Shown in pieces: positions 9,340-18,526 of a DNA stretch of 53,985 nt. The DNA comes from Candidatus Cacconaster scatequi (GTDB taxonomy: Bacteria; Bacteroidota; Bacteroidia; Bacteroidales; UBA932), in the NCBI GenBank assembly GCA_018065305.1, contig JAGHTO010000007.1:1-53985 (forward strand), in the 5' to 3' direction. The notes under the pieces were generated by a model. The model ran no database searches. It worked only from the letters and a program-made list of their open reading frames with translations, and was not told the origin of the DNA. The position numbers and the translations under genes were made by a program. Positions within the stretch are counted from its first letter, which is position 1. Each line of letters begins with the position of its first letter.

Positions 9340-10665
9340 CTACTGCTTTCCCCCTCCGATTGCCTGGAACAGGTCGACCACTGACGTCATTATGTCGGCG
9401 GTGTTCTGTATCTCCGCAATCTGCGCGTTCAGCAGGTCATTCTGGGCCGTAAGCACCTCAAGATAGGTTCCACGGCCATATTTCATCTTAAGTTGTGTAG
9501 CTTCAAGCGCAACGGTCATCGCGTTTACCCTGTTGCGGCAGTCGTTAACCCGGCTCTTATAGGCCTTTATTTCAGCAATGGAATTGTTGACCTCGTTTCC
9601 GGCCGCCAGAAGAGCGTTCGCGTACTCCATTTTTGCGACTTCATACTGGCTCTTGCTCACTTTCAGCTGGGAGATGTTGTCCCCCGCGTTGAAGATGGGT
9701 TGGAGCAGGCCTCCGATTGCCTGATAGAGCATACCTCCGTCAGCCCAGTTGAGGGCTCCTCCAAGCGTTATACTGGGGCACATATTGGCTCTTGCCAGAT
9801 TTGCGTTGTAGAAAGACTGAGCTAGCCGCATCTCCACGGCCCTGACATCGGGACGGGTCCTGACAATCTGGAGGTTGATGTTTTCCAGCTTTTCGCAATC
9901 CATTTTGAGGGCTGATTCGGTGGATATGGGACTGAGGACAATGTCATAGCTGTCGGAACTCAGCAGATATCTCAACTCGTTTTCAACCGTGTATTTCAGG
10001 AGCCCGAGGGACTTGCTGCTTGCGAGCGTGGCGTAGTAGGAGCCTTCGAACTGGGAGACGCCGGCCTGATCGGCAAGACCGGCCTCCTTCATATCCCTGA
10101 TTGCGCTCACGGACTTCTCCCAATTGGATGAGGCGATGTCGGTGGCAAGAATCTGGGCGTTTATCATCTGAAGGTTGTAATACAGCGTGGCTACGGCCGC
10201 AATGAGTTCGGTCCGCGCAGCCTGTTCGAAGGCCAGGGCCTCTTCCTTGGCGGAGGAGGCGATTCTCTTGCGGTTGGTTACCCTGCCGAATATGTCAATC
10301 TCCCACGATGCCGTTCCCATAGTGTATGACCAGGCAGATGCGCCTTTTGTGGAATTCAGAGTGACGGCTGGGGCTCCTCCCGCACTGATTCTCGGGAGAT
10401 ATGCCAGTTTTGCGGCAGTCAGGCGGGAATGTGCCTGCATAACCCTTTCGTGAGCAATCTTCAGGTCGAGATTGCGGGCCAGCGCGGTATCAATCAAGGC
10501 AGTCAGGTTAGGGTCATTGAAGACCTCGGAATAGGTGGGAATCACGACGTTCTGAAGATCCTCCGGAACGTTTGACTGATATTTGCCATATATGCCGCAG
10601 GCATTCAGAGAGAGCATTGCGGCGGCAAGGACCGCCGCAATACCGGCTATTTTTTTAATATTCAT
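9340..10665 (-). CDS. RND efflux outer-membrane lipoprotein channel (OprM/NodT family)
   Basis: The outer-membrane factor of a tripartite efflux pump, forming the TolC-like exit duct. About 441 residues. Lipoprotein signal with lipobox LNAC (Cys about residue 23), followed by two OEP repeats rich in coiled-coil sequence. It is the last gene of the MFP-RND-OMF set and overlaps the RND gene by 11 nt when started at ATG 10665; codons further upstream (10686, 10668) would lengthen the overlap. The 3' end converges on the kinase gene with a 6-bp gap. Confidence 0.93.
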   Translation of the reverse strand: MNIKKIAGIAAVLAAAMLSLNACGIYGKYQSNVPEDLQNVVIPTYSEVFNDPNLTALIDTALARNLDLKIAHERVMQAHSRLTAAKLAYLPRISAGGAPAVTLNSTKGASAWSYTMGTASWEIDIFGRVTNRKRIASSAKEEALAFEQAARTELIAAVATLYYNLQMINAQILATDIASSNWEKSVSAIRDMKEAGLADQAGVSQFEGSYYATLASSKSLGLLKYTVENELRYLLSSDSYDIVLSPISTESALKMDCEKLENINLQIVRTRPDVRAVEMRLAQSFYNANLARANMCPSITLGGALNWADGGMLYQAIGGLLQPIFNAGDNISQLKVSKSQYEVAKMEYANALLAAGNEVNNSIAEIKAYKSRVNDCRNRVNAMTVALEATQLKMKYGRGTYLEVLTAQNDLLNAQIAEIQNTADIMTSVVDLFQAIGGGKQ

Positions 10666-13600
10666 CATATTCTCTTTCCTTTTCAAGTGGTTTGATCTTT
10701 TCCTGAATGGATTGGAATATCACAAAGAGCGACGGCACCAGGAAGAGCAGCCCGATACAGCCGACAAGCATTCCGAAGATTGCTCCGACACCGAGGCTGA
10801 TGTTTCCCATTGCGCCCACTCCGGTACTGGTGAGGAGCGGAAGCAGACCGATGACCATTGTACCTGCGGTCATCAGAATCGGGCGAAGACGCTCTTTGGC
10901 GGCTTCCAGAGCGGAATCCTTGATGCTCAGTCCTTCGTGACGCTTCTGCAGCGCGAACTCCACAATCAGGATGCCGGTCTTCGAAAGGAGCCCGATAAGC
11001 ATCACGACACCTGTCTGGAGGTAGATGTTGTTGTCAAGTCCGAACAGTCGCGTCATCAGGAACGCTCCCATAATTCCAAGGGGAACGGAGAGCATTATTG
11101 AGAAGGGGACGACATAACTCTCATACAGGGATGAGAGAATCAGGAATATCAGAAGTGCCGACAATCCGAAGATAAGCATCATACTGGAACCCTGGCTCTG
11201 CTCTCGTGCCATACCTCCGTATTCAATCGAGAAGTCTTTCGGAAGCACTTCTGCGGCTGTGCCGTTGATGGCGGTGATAAGGTCACCGGTTGAGACTCCG
11301 GCAGCGGGGGAGACGTTCATCTGAATGGAATTCAACAAGTTGAATCTCGCCAAAGAAGAAGGTCCGTATATCCTCTTGAGGCTTATGAAATTGCTCAGAG
11401 GGGCGAGAGTCCCTTCCTTTGTCCTTGCGTATGTCTGGTCCAGGGCGCTTTCATCCACGTGACTCTCAGGAGTCCCCTGAACCATCACCTTGTAGGTTTT
11501 GCCGTAGAGGTTGACGTCATTCACGTAAGCCCCTCCGATGTATGACGACATCGTTGACATCAGGGTGGTAAGGTCGATTCCGGCTTTCTTGCATCTGGCA
11601 ACATCGACTGATACCAACCATTGCGGGTTATCCACGTTGAAAGCGGTGTATGCAGAGTTGATTTTGGGATTCTCGTTCAATGCCGCGAGGAATTCATTCT
11701 TCATCTTGTCGAAATCTTCGATTTCCCCGCCCGTCTTGTCCTGAAGATACAGTTCGGTGTCGGCGGAACTTCCGTAGCCCGGAATCATAGGCATCATAAA
11801 CGGCATTACGGATGCATCCGGGTAGTGCGGTGCGATATTGGAGTAAACCTCCTGCATCGTCTTGTATATGGACATGAATTCGCGTTCCTCCCACTCTTTC
11901 AGCGTGATTATGATGAATCCCGCATTGGATGCGCGTCCGGCGGTGAAGCCGTACCCGGACACCATCCCGACGTTCTTCACTCCGTCCAGAACTTTGATTT
12001 CCTCAACAATCTTCTCCATCGTGCCGGTGGTGATGCTGAGGGAGGTGCTGGGAGGCATTATCACATCGCAGATGAACATTCCCTTGTCTTCCTGAGGAAC
12101 GAATCCGGCAGGAGTCGTCTTAACCGACCATATCATCACGATGACGGATGCGATAACCACGATGAAAGCAGTCCAGGGCCTTTTGATGAAGGGGCGGATG
12201 CCGTTCCTGTATTTCTCGCTCATCTTGACGAATGTGGTGTCGAACGCTATGCAGAACCGTTTGTACAAGCCTGGTTTCTTACCGTTTCCGTCAGCTGCGG
12301 GTTTGATCAGAAGCGCGCAGAGGGCGGGGGAGAGGGTCAGGGCGTTGATTGCCGAGATACCCACGGCTACCGCCATCGTAAGACCGAACTGGCGGAAAAA
12401 CGTACCGCTTGTTCCGGGCATCATGCTCACGGGGATGAACACAGCCATAAATACCAGGGATGAGGTGATTACGGCTGTAGTAATCTCACTCATTGCATCT
12501 ATGGCGGCCTTCATCGGTGACTTGTAGCCGCTGTCCAGCTTCGTGTGGACGGCTTCCACCACCACTATACTGTCATCCACCACGGTACCGATTACCAGCA
12601 CCAGCGCAAAAAGGGATATCATATTGATGGAGAAACCGGCCGCCATCATAAAGGCGAAGGTTCCGATAAGGGAGACGAAAATTCCGACGAAGGGAATCAG
12701 GGTTGACTGCCAGTCGTGCAGGAAGAGCAGGACTATGATGACAACCAGCACGAGTGCTTCCAGAAGTGTCTTGATGACCTCGTGGATGGATGCGTTGAGG
12801 AAGTCGTTGGTGTCCATCAGGATATCGAACTTCAAGTCGGGCTGGGCCTCTCTTTCCTGCCTGATGAGTTCCGCAATCTGCTCGTTGACCACCTTGGCAT
12901 TCGATCCGGCTGTCTGATAGACTGCACAGAGCGCTCCTGCGTGGCCGTCAATCTGACTGTTGAACAGATAGTGTTCGGCTCCGAGTTCCACATCGGCAAT
13001 CTGGCCGAGATAGAGAATCTCACCGTTGTCGCTTTGACGGATGATGATTTTGTTGAACTCCTCAATGCTCTTGAGACGACCTTTGTAAACCATCGTGTAC
13101 TGGGTCTGCTCCGGGCTGTTGTCTCCGAACGTACCCGTAGCCGCTTCGATATTCTGGTCTGCCAGAGCCGCGATTACGTCAGAGGGGGTGAGATTATATC
13201 CCGCCATCACGTCCGGCTTAAGCCACACGCGCATTGAATATTCCGCACCGAACAGGTTGAACTTACCAACTCCGCTGATACGCATAATCTTCGGCTTGAG
13301 ATTGATGTTCAGATAGTTGGAAAGGAAGTTCTCGTCAAATTTGTCGTCGGGGGATGAGATGGAGATGAACTGCAGGATGGAGTTCTGCTGTTTCTGGACG
13401 GTCACTCCGGCCTGACGCACTTCGGCGGGAAGTTTTGCCAAAGCCTGGGAAACACGGTTCTGCACGTTGACAGTAGCCATATCCGGATCTGTCCCCTGTT
13501 TGAAATAGACCGATATTTCGGCTTCTCCGGTGTTTCCGGCAGTGGAGGTTATATACATCATATTCTCCACACCGTTGATGGCCTCCTCGAGCGGAATGAT

Positions 13601-13786
13601 GACGGATTTTTGTATTGTCTGGGCGGATGCTCCGTAGTAGGATGTTGATACATATACTGTCGGAGGTGCGATATCGGGGTACTGCTCGATGGGGAGGGAA
13701 ACCAGTCCCATCACTCCTACGATGACGATGAGGATACTGATGACGGAACTCAGTACCGGCTTCTTTATGAATGTCTTGAGTTGCAT
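10655..13786 (-). CDS. RND multidrug efflux transporter, HAE1/AcrB type
   Basis: The inner-membrane proton-driven pump. 1043 residues, the usual length, with two halves of six membrane helices each and two large periplasmic loops. TM1 is preceded by the typical FIKKPVLSSVISILIVIVG. The proton-relay aspartates are D404-D405 in GTVVDDSIVVVEAV on TM4. The last helices carry the GILIVEFA segment. Substrates are hydrophobic compounds or bile-salt-like agents in relatives. It sits 12 nt after the MFP gene and overlaps the channel gene, so the stoichiometric set is translated from one mRNA. No local regulator (TetR or AraC) is present. Confidence 0.96.
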   Translation of the reverse strand: MQLKTFIKKPVLSSVISILIVIVGVMGLVSLPIEQYPDIAPPTVYVSTSYYGASAQTIQKSVIIPLEEAINGVENMMYITSTAGNTGEAEISVYFKQGTDPDMATVNVQNRVSQALAKLPAEVRQAGVTVQKQQNSILQFISISSPDDKFDENFLSNYLNINLKPKIMRISGVGKFNLFGAEYSMRVWLKPDVMAGYNLTPSDVIAALADQNIEAATGTFGDNSPEQTQYTMVYKGRLKSIEEFNKIIIRQSDNGEILYLGQIADVELGAEHYLFNSQIDGHAGALCAVYQTAGSNAKVVNEQIAELIRQEREAQPDLKFDILMDTNDFLNASIHEVIKTLLEALVLVVIIVLLFLHDWQSTLIPFVGIFVSLIGTFAFMMAAGFSINMISLFALVLVIGTVVDDSIVVVEAVHTKLDSGYKSPMKAAIDAMSEITTAVITSSLVFMAVFIPVSMMPGTSGTFFRQFGLTMAVAVGISAINALTLSPALCALLIKPAADGNGKKPGLYKRFCIAFDTTFVKMSEKYRNGIRPFIKRPWTAFIVVIASVIVMIWSVKTTPAGFVPQEDKGMFICDVIMPPSTSLSITTGTMEKIVEEIKVLDGVKNVGMVSGYGFTAGRASNAGFIIITLKEWEEREFMSIYKTMQEVYSNIAPHYPDASVMPFMMPMIPGYGSSADTELYLQDKTGGEIEDFDKMKNEFLAALNENPKINSAYTAFNVDNPQWLVSVDVARCKKAGIDLTTLMSTMSSYIGGAYVNDVNLYGKTYKVMVQGTPESHVDESALDQTYARTKEGTLAPLSNFISLKRIYGPSSLARFNLLNSIQMNVSPAAGVSTGDLITAINGTAAEVLPKDFSIEYGGMAREQSQGSSMMLIFGLSALLIFLILSSLYESYVVPFSIMLSVPLGIMGAFLMTRLFGLDNNIYLQTGVVMLIGLLSKTGILIVEFALQKRHEGLSIKDSALEAAKERLRPILMTAGTMVIGLLPLLTSTGVGAMGNISLGVGAIFGMLVGCIGLLFLVPSLFVIFQSIQEKIKPLEKEREYDEY

Positions 13787-13798
13787 ATCAGGATGGTT

Positions 13799-14917
13799 CT
13801 ATTCCTTTTTCGGGACTATTTTCATACCGTTTTTCATCTTGCTCACGCCTTCCAGGACGATTATGTCACCGTCTTGCAACCCTTTGTCGATAAGATAACT
13901 GGAGTTGTCCAGACGATATGTGGCAACTTCGGATGACACGGCGGTGTAGGAATCGTCAGCCTCTTTCACAACCTTGTAAACGAAATGCTTGTCCTGTATT
14001 TCGTATGTGGCGGAGCGGGGGATGACAATGCCGTCGTACTCGAACGAGATTCTCAGTTCTCCGCTCGCTCCTGACGAAAGGATTCCTTCGGGATTGTCAA
14101 AAGCGGCCCTTACGCTTACCGCACCGGTCAGATTGTCTATGACTCCGGAGATTGTTTCGACTCTTCCCGTGTAGGGATAGACGACATCCTGTCCGAGCAG
14201 CAGTTCCACATTGGGAAGGCTGTCGATCATCGCCTCCTTCGAGCCATACTCCTTGAGCATTTCCATATAGGTGTTGGCGTTCATTGAAACATACGCATAC
14301 ACTTTGCTGTTGTCACTCACGATTGTGATGGGGGAGGACATCTGGGGGCCGACGAGACTTCCCTGACGGTAGCCTATGGTTCCGACGACACCATCGTGCG
14401 GGGCGCATATCGTCGTGTAACTGAGGTCATTCTTCGCCCTCTTGAGAACCGCTTGCGCTTCGGCCAGTTGGGCTTGCGCAACGGCAAGGTTGTTGGCGTG
14501 GACCTTATACTGGTGCTCAGCCACAACTCCTTTGAGATACAGTTGCTTCGTGGCTTCAAGTTCAATCTTGTGGGTCTCGACGTTCGCGTTGGCGATCACT
14601 ACAGATGCCGTGGCATTCTCGACGGCAGCCTGATAGGCCGTCGCATTGATAAGGAACATCCGCTGGCCTTTCTTCACTGCCTGACCCTCCTTGACGAGCA
14701 CCTCTTCGAGGGTTCCGGTGACCTGGGGGTATATCTCAATGTCCTCTTTCCCCCTGATTTGGGCCGGTGCCGTATAGGGAATCAGGAGTTGCCGGGTGGC
14801 GACGGCGGTCACCCTCTTTTCCGGCACTGTATTTTGAGGTGTATCGGCAGCTTTCTGCCCGCAGGAGGCGAGAAGAATGCAGATTGCAGCTGATGCAATG
14901 ATGGATTTTTTTGACAT
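13799..14917 (-). CDS. RND efflux periplasmic adaptor (AcrA/HlyD family)
   Basis: The membrane-fusion protein bridging pump and outer-membrane channel. 372 residues, lipoprotein signal ending LLASCGQK (Cys19). A lipoyl half-motif (about 60-90, VTGTLEEVLVKEGQ), an alpha-hairpin (about 100-150), a second lipoyl half near THDGVVGT-like sequence (about 165-175), then beta-barrel and membrane-proximal domains. It starts 13 nt after hisS and precedes the RND gene by 12 nt. Confidence 0.94.
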   Translation of the reverse strand: MSKKSIIASAAICILLASCGQKAADTPQNTVPEKRVTAVATRQLLIPYTAPAQIRGKEDIEIYPQVTGTLEEVLVKEGQAVKKGQRMFLINATAYQAAVENATASVVIANANVETHKIELEATKQLYLKGVVAEHQYKVHANNLAVAQAQLAEAQAVLKRAKNDLSYTTICAPHDGVVGTIGYRQGSLVGPQMSSPITIVSDNSKVYAYVSMNANTYMEMLKEYGSKEAMIDSLPNVELLLGQDVVYPYTGRVETISGVIDNLTGAVSVRAAFDNPEGILSSGASGELRISFEYDGIVIPRSATYEIQDKHFVYKVVKEADDSYTAVSSEVATYRLDNSSYLIDKGLQDGDIIVLEGVSKMKNGMKIVPKKE

Positions 14918-14930
14918 AGCTTTTACTTTA

Positions 14931-16289
14931 TTAATAATTCAGGGCATTGATAAGTTCGTCAGGCTTGAGCATTTTCTGCTCTCCTGTTGCCAGATTTTTC
15001 AGTGTCACCGCACCTTCGGCGACTTCGTTCTCTCCGACTATGGCAAGGAACGGAATTCCCTTTCTGTCGGCATATTCAAACTGGTTCCTCAGTTTGCGGC
15101 TTTCCGGATAGATTTCACAGGATATGCCGTTTTTCCTCAACAGAGACGCCACGGGGATGAGCCACGCCACCTCCTTCTCTCCCATATTGGTGAAAAGTAC
15201 CCTGGTGCTGCCGGTGTTCTCTTTCGGGAAGAGGTCGAGTCCGCCGAGCACGTCATATATACGGTCCGCTCCGAAGCTGATGCCTACCCCGGAGAGACCG
15301 GGAAGGCCGAAGATTCCGGTAAGGTCGTCATATCGTCCTCCTCCGCAGATGCTGCCTATCTCAAAATCGAGCGCCTTCACTTCAAAAATGGCACCGGTGT
15401 AATAATTGAGTCCGCGGGCGAGGGAGAGGTCAATCTCCACCTTCTGCCCGATTCCGGCCTTGTCAATCAGGTTGAACAGCGATTCCAGCTCTTCAACTCC
15501 CTTCAGGCCCGTCTCGCTCTCTTTGAGGATAGCTCGGATTTTCTCGATTTTTTCGGCATTCGAGCCTTCGAGAGTCAGGACCGGCTCGATCACGGCTACC
15601 GCCTCGGAGCTCAACCCCTTTTCGAAAAGTTCGGCTTTCACGTTGTCAAGACCAATCTTGTCAATCTTGTCGATGGCCACGGTGATGTCAATCATTTTGT
15701 CGGGAGCCCCGCACACCTCTGCAAGCCCGTACAGTATCTTCCTGTTGTTTATCTTGATGCAGACCCTGATTCCGAATTCGGCGAATACATCGTCAACTAT
15801 CTGGACCAGCTCCATTTCGCTAAGGAGGGATCTGCTTCCCACAACATCGGCGTCACACTGGTAGAATTCGCGGTACCGACCTTTTTGGGGCCTGTCGGCG
15901 CGCCATACCGGCTGAATCTGGTATCTCTTGAACGGGAAGGAAATCTCGTTCTGGTGCTGTACCACGAAACGGGCGAAAGGGACCGTAAGGTCGTAGCGGA
16001 GCCCCTTCTCGCAGACCTTGAGCGACAGGGCGTTGCTGTTTGCCAGAGCCGAGGGCTCAACCTTCGCGAAAGCGTCTCCTGAGTTGAGAATCTTGAAGAG
16101 CAGTTTGTCCCCTTCGTCACCGTATTTGCCGAGCAGGGTGCTCAGGTTTTCGATGGAAGGGGTCTCTATGCACTGGTATCCGTATTTCTGGAAAACGGAC
16201 CTGATTGTATTGAAAATATAGTTGCGTCCGTACATCTCCGACGGACCGAAATCTCTTGTTCCCTTGGGTATTGATGGTTTCTGTGCCAT
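14931..16289 (-). CDS. hisS: Histidyl-tRNA synthetase
   Basis: Charges tRNA-His in the cytoplasm. 452 residues, class II. Motif 1 lies near [17 protein letters not shown]. Motif 2 is in the [15 protein letters not shown] segment, and the histidine-A signature is [15 protein letters not shown]. Motif 3 is in [13 protein letters not shown], and a C-terminal anticodon-binding domain starts near residue 360. Its ATG shares one base with the stop of the upstream NfnB-like gene (TAATG), a translational-coupling arrangement. Confidence 0.97.
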   Translation of the reverse strand: MAQKPSIPKGTRDFGPSEMYGRNYIFNTIRSVFQKYGYQCIETPSIENLSTLLGKYGDEGDKLLFKILNSGDAFAKVEPSALANSNALSLKVCEKGLRYDLTVPFARFVVQHQNEISFPFKRYQIQPVWRADRPQKGRYREFYQCDADVVGSRSLLSEMELVQIVDDVFAEFGIRVCIKINNRKILYGLAEVCGAPDKMIDITVAIDKIDKIGLDNVKAELFEKGLSSEAVAVIEPVLTLEGSNAEKIEKIRAILKESETGLKGVEELESLFNLIDKAGIGQKVEIDLSLARGLNYYTGAIFEVKALDFEIGSICGGGRYDDLTGIFGLPGLSGVGISFGADRIYDVLGGLDLFPKENTGSTRVLFTNMGEKEVAWLIPVASLLRKNGISCEIYPESRKLRNQFEYADRKGIPFLAIVGENEVAEGAVTLKNLATGEQKMLKPDELINALNY

Positions 16290-17671
16290 TATTTGTTCTT
16301 GATGTATTCGTCAATTGCGGCGGCGGCCTTGCGCCCCGCACCCATTGCAAGTATTACTGTCGCGGCTCCTGTCACTGCGTCTCCTCCGGCGAATACGCCG
16401 GGACGCGTAGTCACACCGCTCTCATCGGCGACTATGCACCCGTGACGTTCCGTCTCCAACCCTTCTGTCGTGTTGGCAATCAGAGGGTTGGGGGATGTCC
16501 CTAGAGCCATTATCACCGTGTCGGCCTCAATGTCCGTTTCCGAGCCGGGAACGGGTACCGGGCTGCGGCGTCCGCTCGCATCACATTCTCCCAGTTCCAT
16601 TCTGATGCATCTTATGGCCTTTACGTAGCCTTTCTCGTCTCCGAGGATGGCGACGGGATTGGTAAGCATCCGGAAAACCACCCCTTCCTCGCGGGCGTGA
16701 TGGACCTCTTCCGCACGGGCCGGCAGTTCCGCTTCTGTGCGCCGGTATACCACAGTTACGTTGGAACCGAGTCTGAGCGCTGTTCTGGCGGCATCCATCG
16801 CGACATTGCCGCCTCCCACGACGACTGTGTTCTTTCCGATGAAGATGGGGGTGTCGCTTTCAGGATCGAACGCTCTCATCAGATTGCTGCGTGTCAGATA
16901 TTCATTGGCGGAGAAGACCCCGTTGAGGCTCTCCCCTTCAATGCCCATAAAGCGGGGAAGACCGGCTCCGGAGCCGATGAATACGGCTTCATAACCCTCG
17001 TTGTCCAGCAACTGGTCAACGGTGAGTGTCCGTCCGATTACCACGTTGGTCTCTATCCTGACGCCGAGACGGCGTACGTTCTCTATTTCGTGTTCGACGA
17101 CGGTGTCCTTGGGAAGACGGAATTCGGGAATGCCGTACTGAAGCACTCCTCCCGCCTTGTGAAGAACCTCGAAGATGGTCACGTCATAGCCTGCTTTCGC
17201 AAGGTCGCTTGCGCAGGCAAGGCCTGAGGGGCCGCTTCCCACTATCGCAACCTTGTGGCCGTTGGACACGGCCTTCCCAGTGACGGGAGCCCCGTTCTCA
17301 CGGTTGTAATCCGCGACGAAACGTTCCAGTTTGCCGATTGCGACCGCTTCACCTTTGACGCCGAGGATACAGTTACCCTCGCATTGGGTCTCCTGAGGGC
17401 AGACTCTGCCGCAGATGGCGGGAAGGCTGCTGTCTTCGGAGATTATTCGGAAAGCCTCCTCGAAATTTCCGTTCTTCACCTGTTCGATGAACCGGGGTAT
17501 GCCGATGTTCACCGGACATTTTTTGACGCATCCGGGATTCTTGCAGTTCAGGCAGCGGGATGCCTCCTCCATTGCCTCACCGGCATCATATCCCAGACAT
17601 ACTTCCTTGAAATTTGTTGCCCGTACCTTCGGGTCCTGTTCCCGTACCGGGGTTCTTTTCATTCTGTCCAT
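16289..17671 (-). CDS. nfnB: GltA/NfnB-like NADPH-dependent oxidoreductase, large subunit
   Basis: 460 residues, similar to the glutamate synthase small subunit and to the large subunit of NADH-dependent ferredoxin:NADP+ oxidoreductase (NfnAB). The N-terminal iron-sulfur domain has cysteines at 40, 43, 48 and 52 and at 87, 91, 97 and 101. An FAD-binding [14 protein letters not shown] follows, then an NADPH-binding [17 protein letters not shown]. It lies directly after the NfnA-like gene with no spacer and no gltB large subunit is near. Electron bifurcation between NADH, NADPH and ferredoxin is therefore the more likely role; glutamate synthase is the alternative. The assignment rests on family and neighbour. 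Confidence 0.88.
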   Translation of the reverse strand: MDRMKRTPVREQDPKVRATNFKEVCLGYDAGEAMEEASRCLNCKNPGCVKKCPVNIGIPRFIEQVKNGNFEEAFRIISEDSSLPAICGRVCPQETQCEGNCILGVKGEAVAIGKLERFVADYNRENGAPVTGKAVSNGHKVAIVGSGPSGLACASDLAKAGYDVTIFEVLHKAGGVLQYGIPEFRLPKDTVVEHEIENVRRLGVRIETNVVIGRTLTVDQLLDNEGYEAVFIGSGAGLPRFMGIEGESLNGVFSANEYLTRSNLMRAFDPESDTPIFIGKNTVVVGGGNVAMDAARTALRLGSNVTVVYRRTEAELPARAEEVHHAREEGVVFRMLTNPVAILGDEKGYVKAIRCIRMELGECDASGRRSPVPVPGSETDIEADTVIMALGTSPNPLIANTTEGLETERHGCIVADESGVTTRPGVFAGGDAVTGAATVILAMGAGRKAAAAIDEYIKNK

Positions 17672-18526
17672 TTACAAATCCCTCCCGATTCTGCATTTGT
17701 GGTCCGCCTCAATTTCCTGCGGTTTGTAGAGGCTCTGGCGGCGCAGCGCCTCATCGAAATCCACTTCGTAAGCATTGAATTCCGGCCCTTCCACGCAGGC
17801 GAACCTGACTTTTCCTCCGACAGTGACGCGGCAGGCCCCGCACATTCCCGTTCCGTCCACCATAAGAGTGTTGAGGCTGACGGTCAGCGGTATGGAGGTG
17901 GGCTTGAGGGTTAGCGCCACGAACTTCATCATAATCATCGGCCCTATCGCCACGACCTGATCATATTTGACACCGCTCTCCAGGAGCAGTTTTATCTTTT
18001 CGGTAACGAGTCCGTGATGGCCTTTGGAGCCGTCATCGGTGCAGATATGGAGGTTGTCGCATACTTCAGACATCTGTTCCTCCATTATTATCAGACTCTC
18101 AGTCTTTGCGCCGACTATCACGTCCACTGCCGCCCCGTGTCCGTGCAGATATTTTGCCTGGGGGTAGACAGGGGCCGTACCGAGACCACCGGCTACGAAA
18201 AGATAGCGGCGCCCTTTCAGGGCGGCGGGATCCTCCTCCATAAAATCGGAAGGACGTCCGAGCGGACCTACGAAATCGGTAAGAGAGTCTCCCTGTTCAA
18301 GCGCACAGATAATTCTGCTGGAGGCTCCGATAATCTGAATCACTATCGTGACTGTACCTTTGACAGGGTCAAAATCGCAGACAGTAAGCGGAATGCGTTC
18401 TCCCATTTCGCGGGCCCTCACAATCACGAACTGCCCCGGCTCGGCTGACGCCGCCACCAACGGAGCGTCAATCTCCATCAGGCAGATGGTCGGGGTGAGA
18501 AATTTCTTGGTAACTATTTTGTACAT
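17672..18526 (-). CDS. nfnA: NfnA-like FAD/NAD-binding oxidoreductase, small subunit
   Basis: 284 residues of the dihydroorotate dehydrogenase electron-transfer-subunit (PyrK) type: an FAD-binding beta-barrel, an NAD-binding Rossmann part (VAGGLGTAPVYPQ) and a C-terminal [2Fe-2S] site with cysteines in GTGMCGACRV and FACVEGP. It partners the next gene as NfnAB or sulfide-dehydrogenase-like SudBA. In anaerobes the complex balances NADH, NADPH and reduced ferredoxin. The start overlaps the sppA stop by 13 nt. No pyrD is adjacent, so it is unlikely to be PyrK itself. Confidence 0.88.
   Translation of the reverse strand: MYKIVTKKFLTPTICLMEIDAPLVAASAEPGQFVIVRAREMGERIPLTVCDFDPVKGTVTIVIQIIGASSRIICALEQGDSLTDFVGPLGRPSDFMEEDPAALKGRRYLFVAGGLGTAPVYPQAKYLHGHGAAVDVIVGAKTESLIIMEEQMSEVCDNLHICTDDGSKGHHGLVTEKIKLLLESGVKYDQVVAIGPMIMMKFVALTLKPTSIPLTVSLNTLMVDGTGMCGACRVTVGGKVRFACVEGPEFNAYEVDFDEALRRQSLYKPQEIEADHKCRIGRDL

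Noticed and set aside
11621-12463. Plus-strand open frame opposite the RND gene
   Set aside because: His/Asp/Gly-rich antisense by-product of a conserved RND gene; no start context or family.
14877-16082. Long plus-strand open frame (401 codons) opposite hisS
   Set aside because: It lies wholly over the MFP start and hisS, has no known motif and reads as the antisense of well-supported coding sequence.
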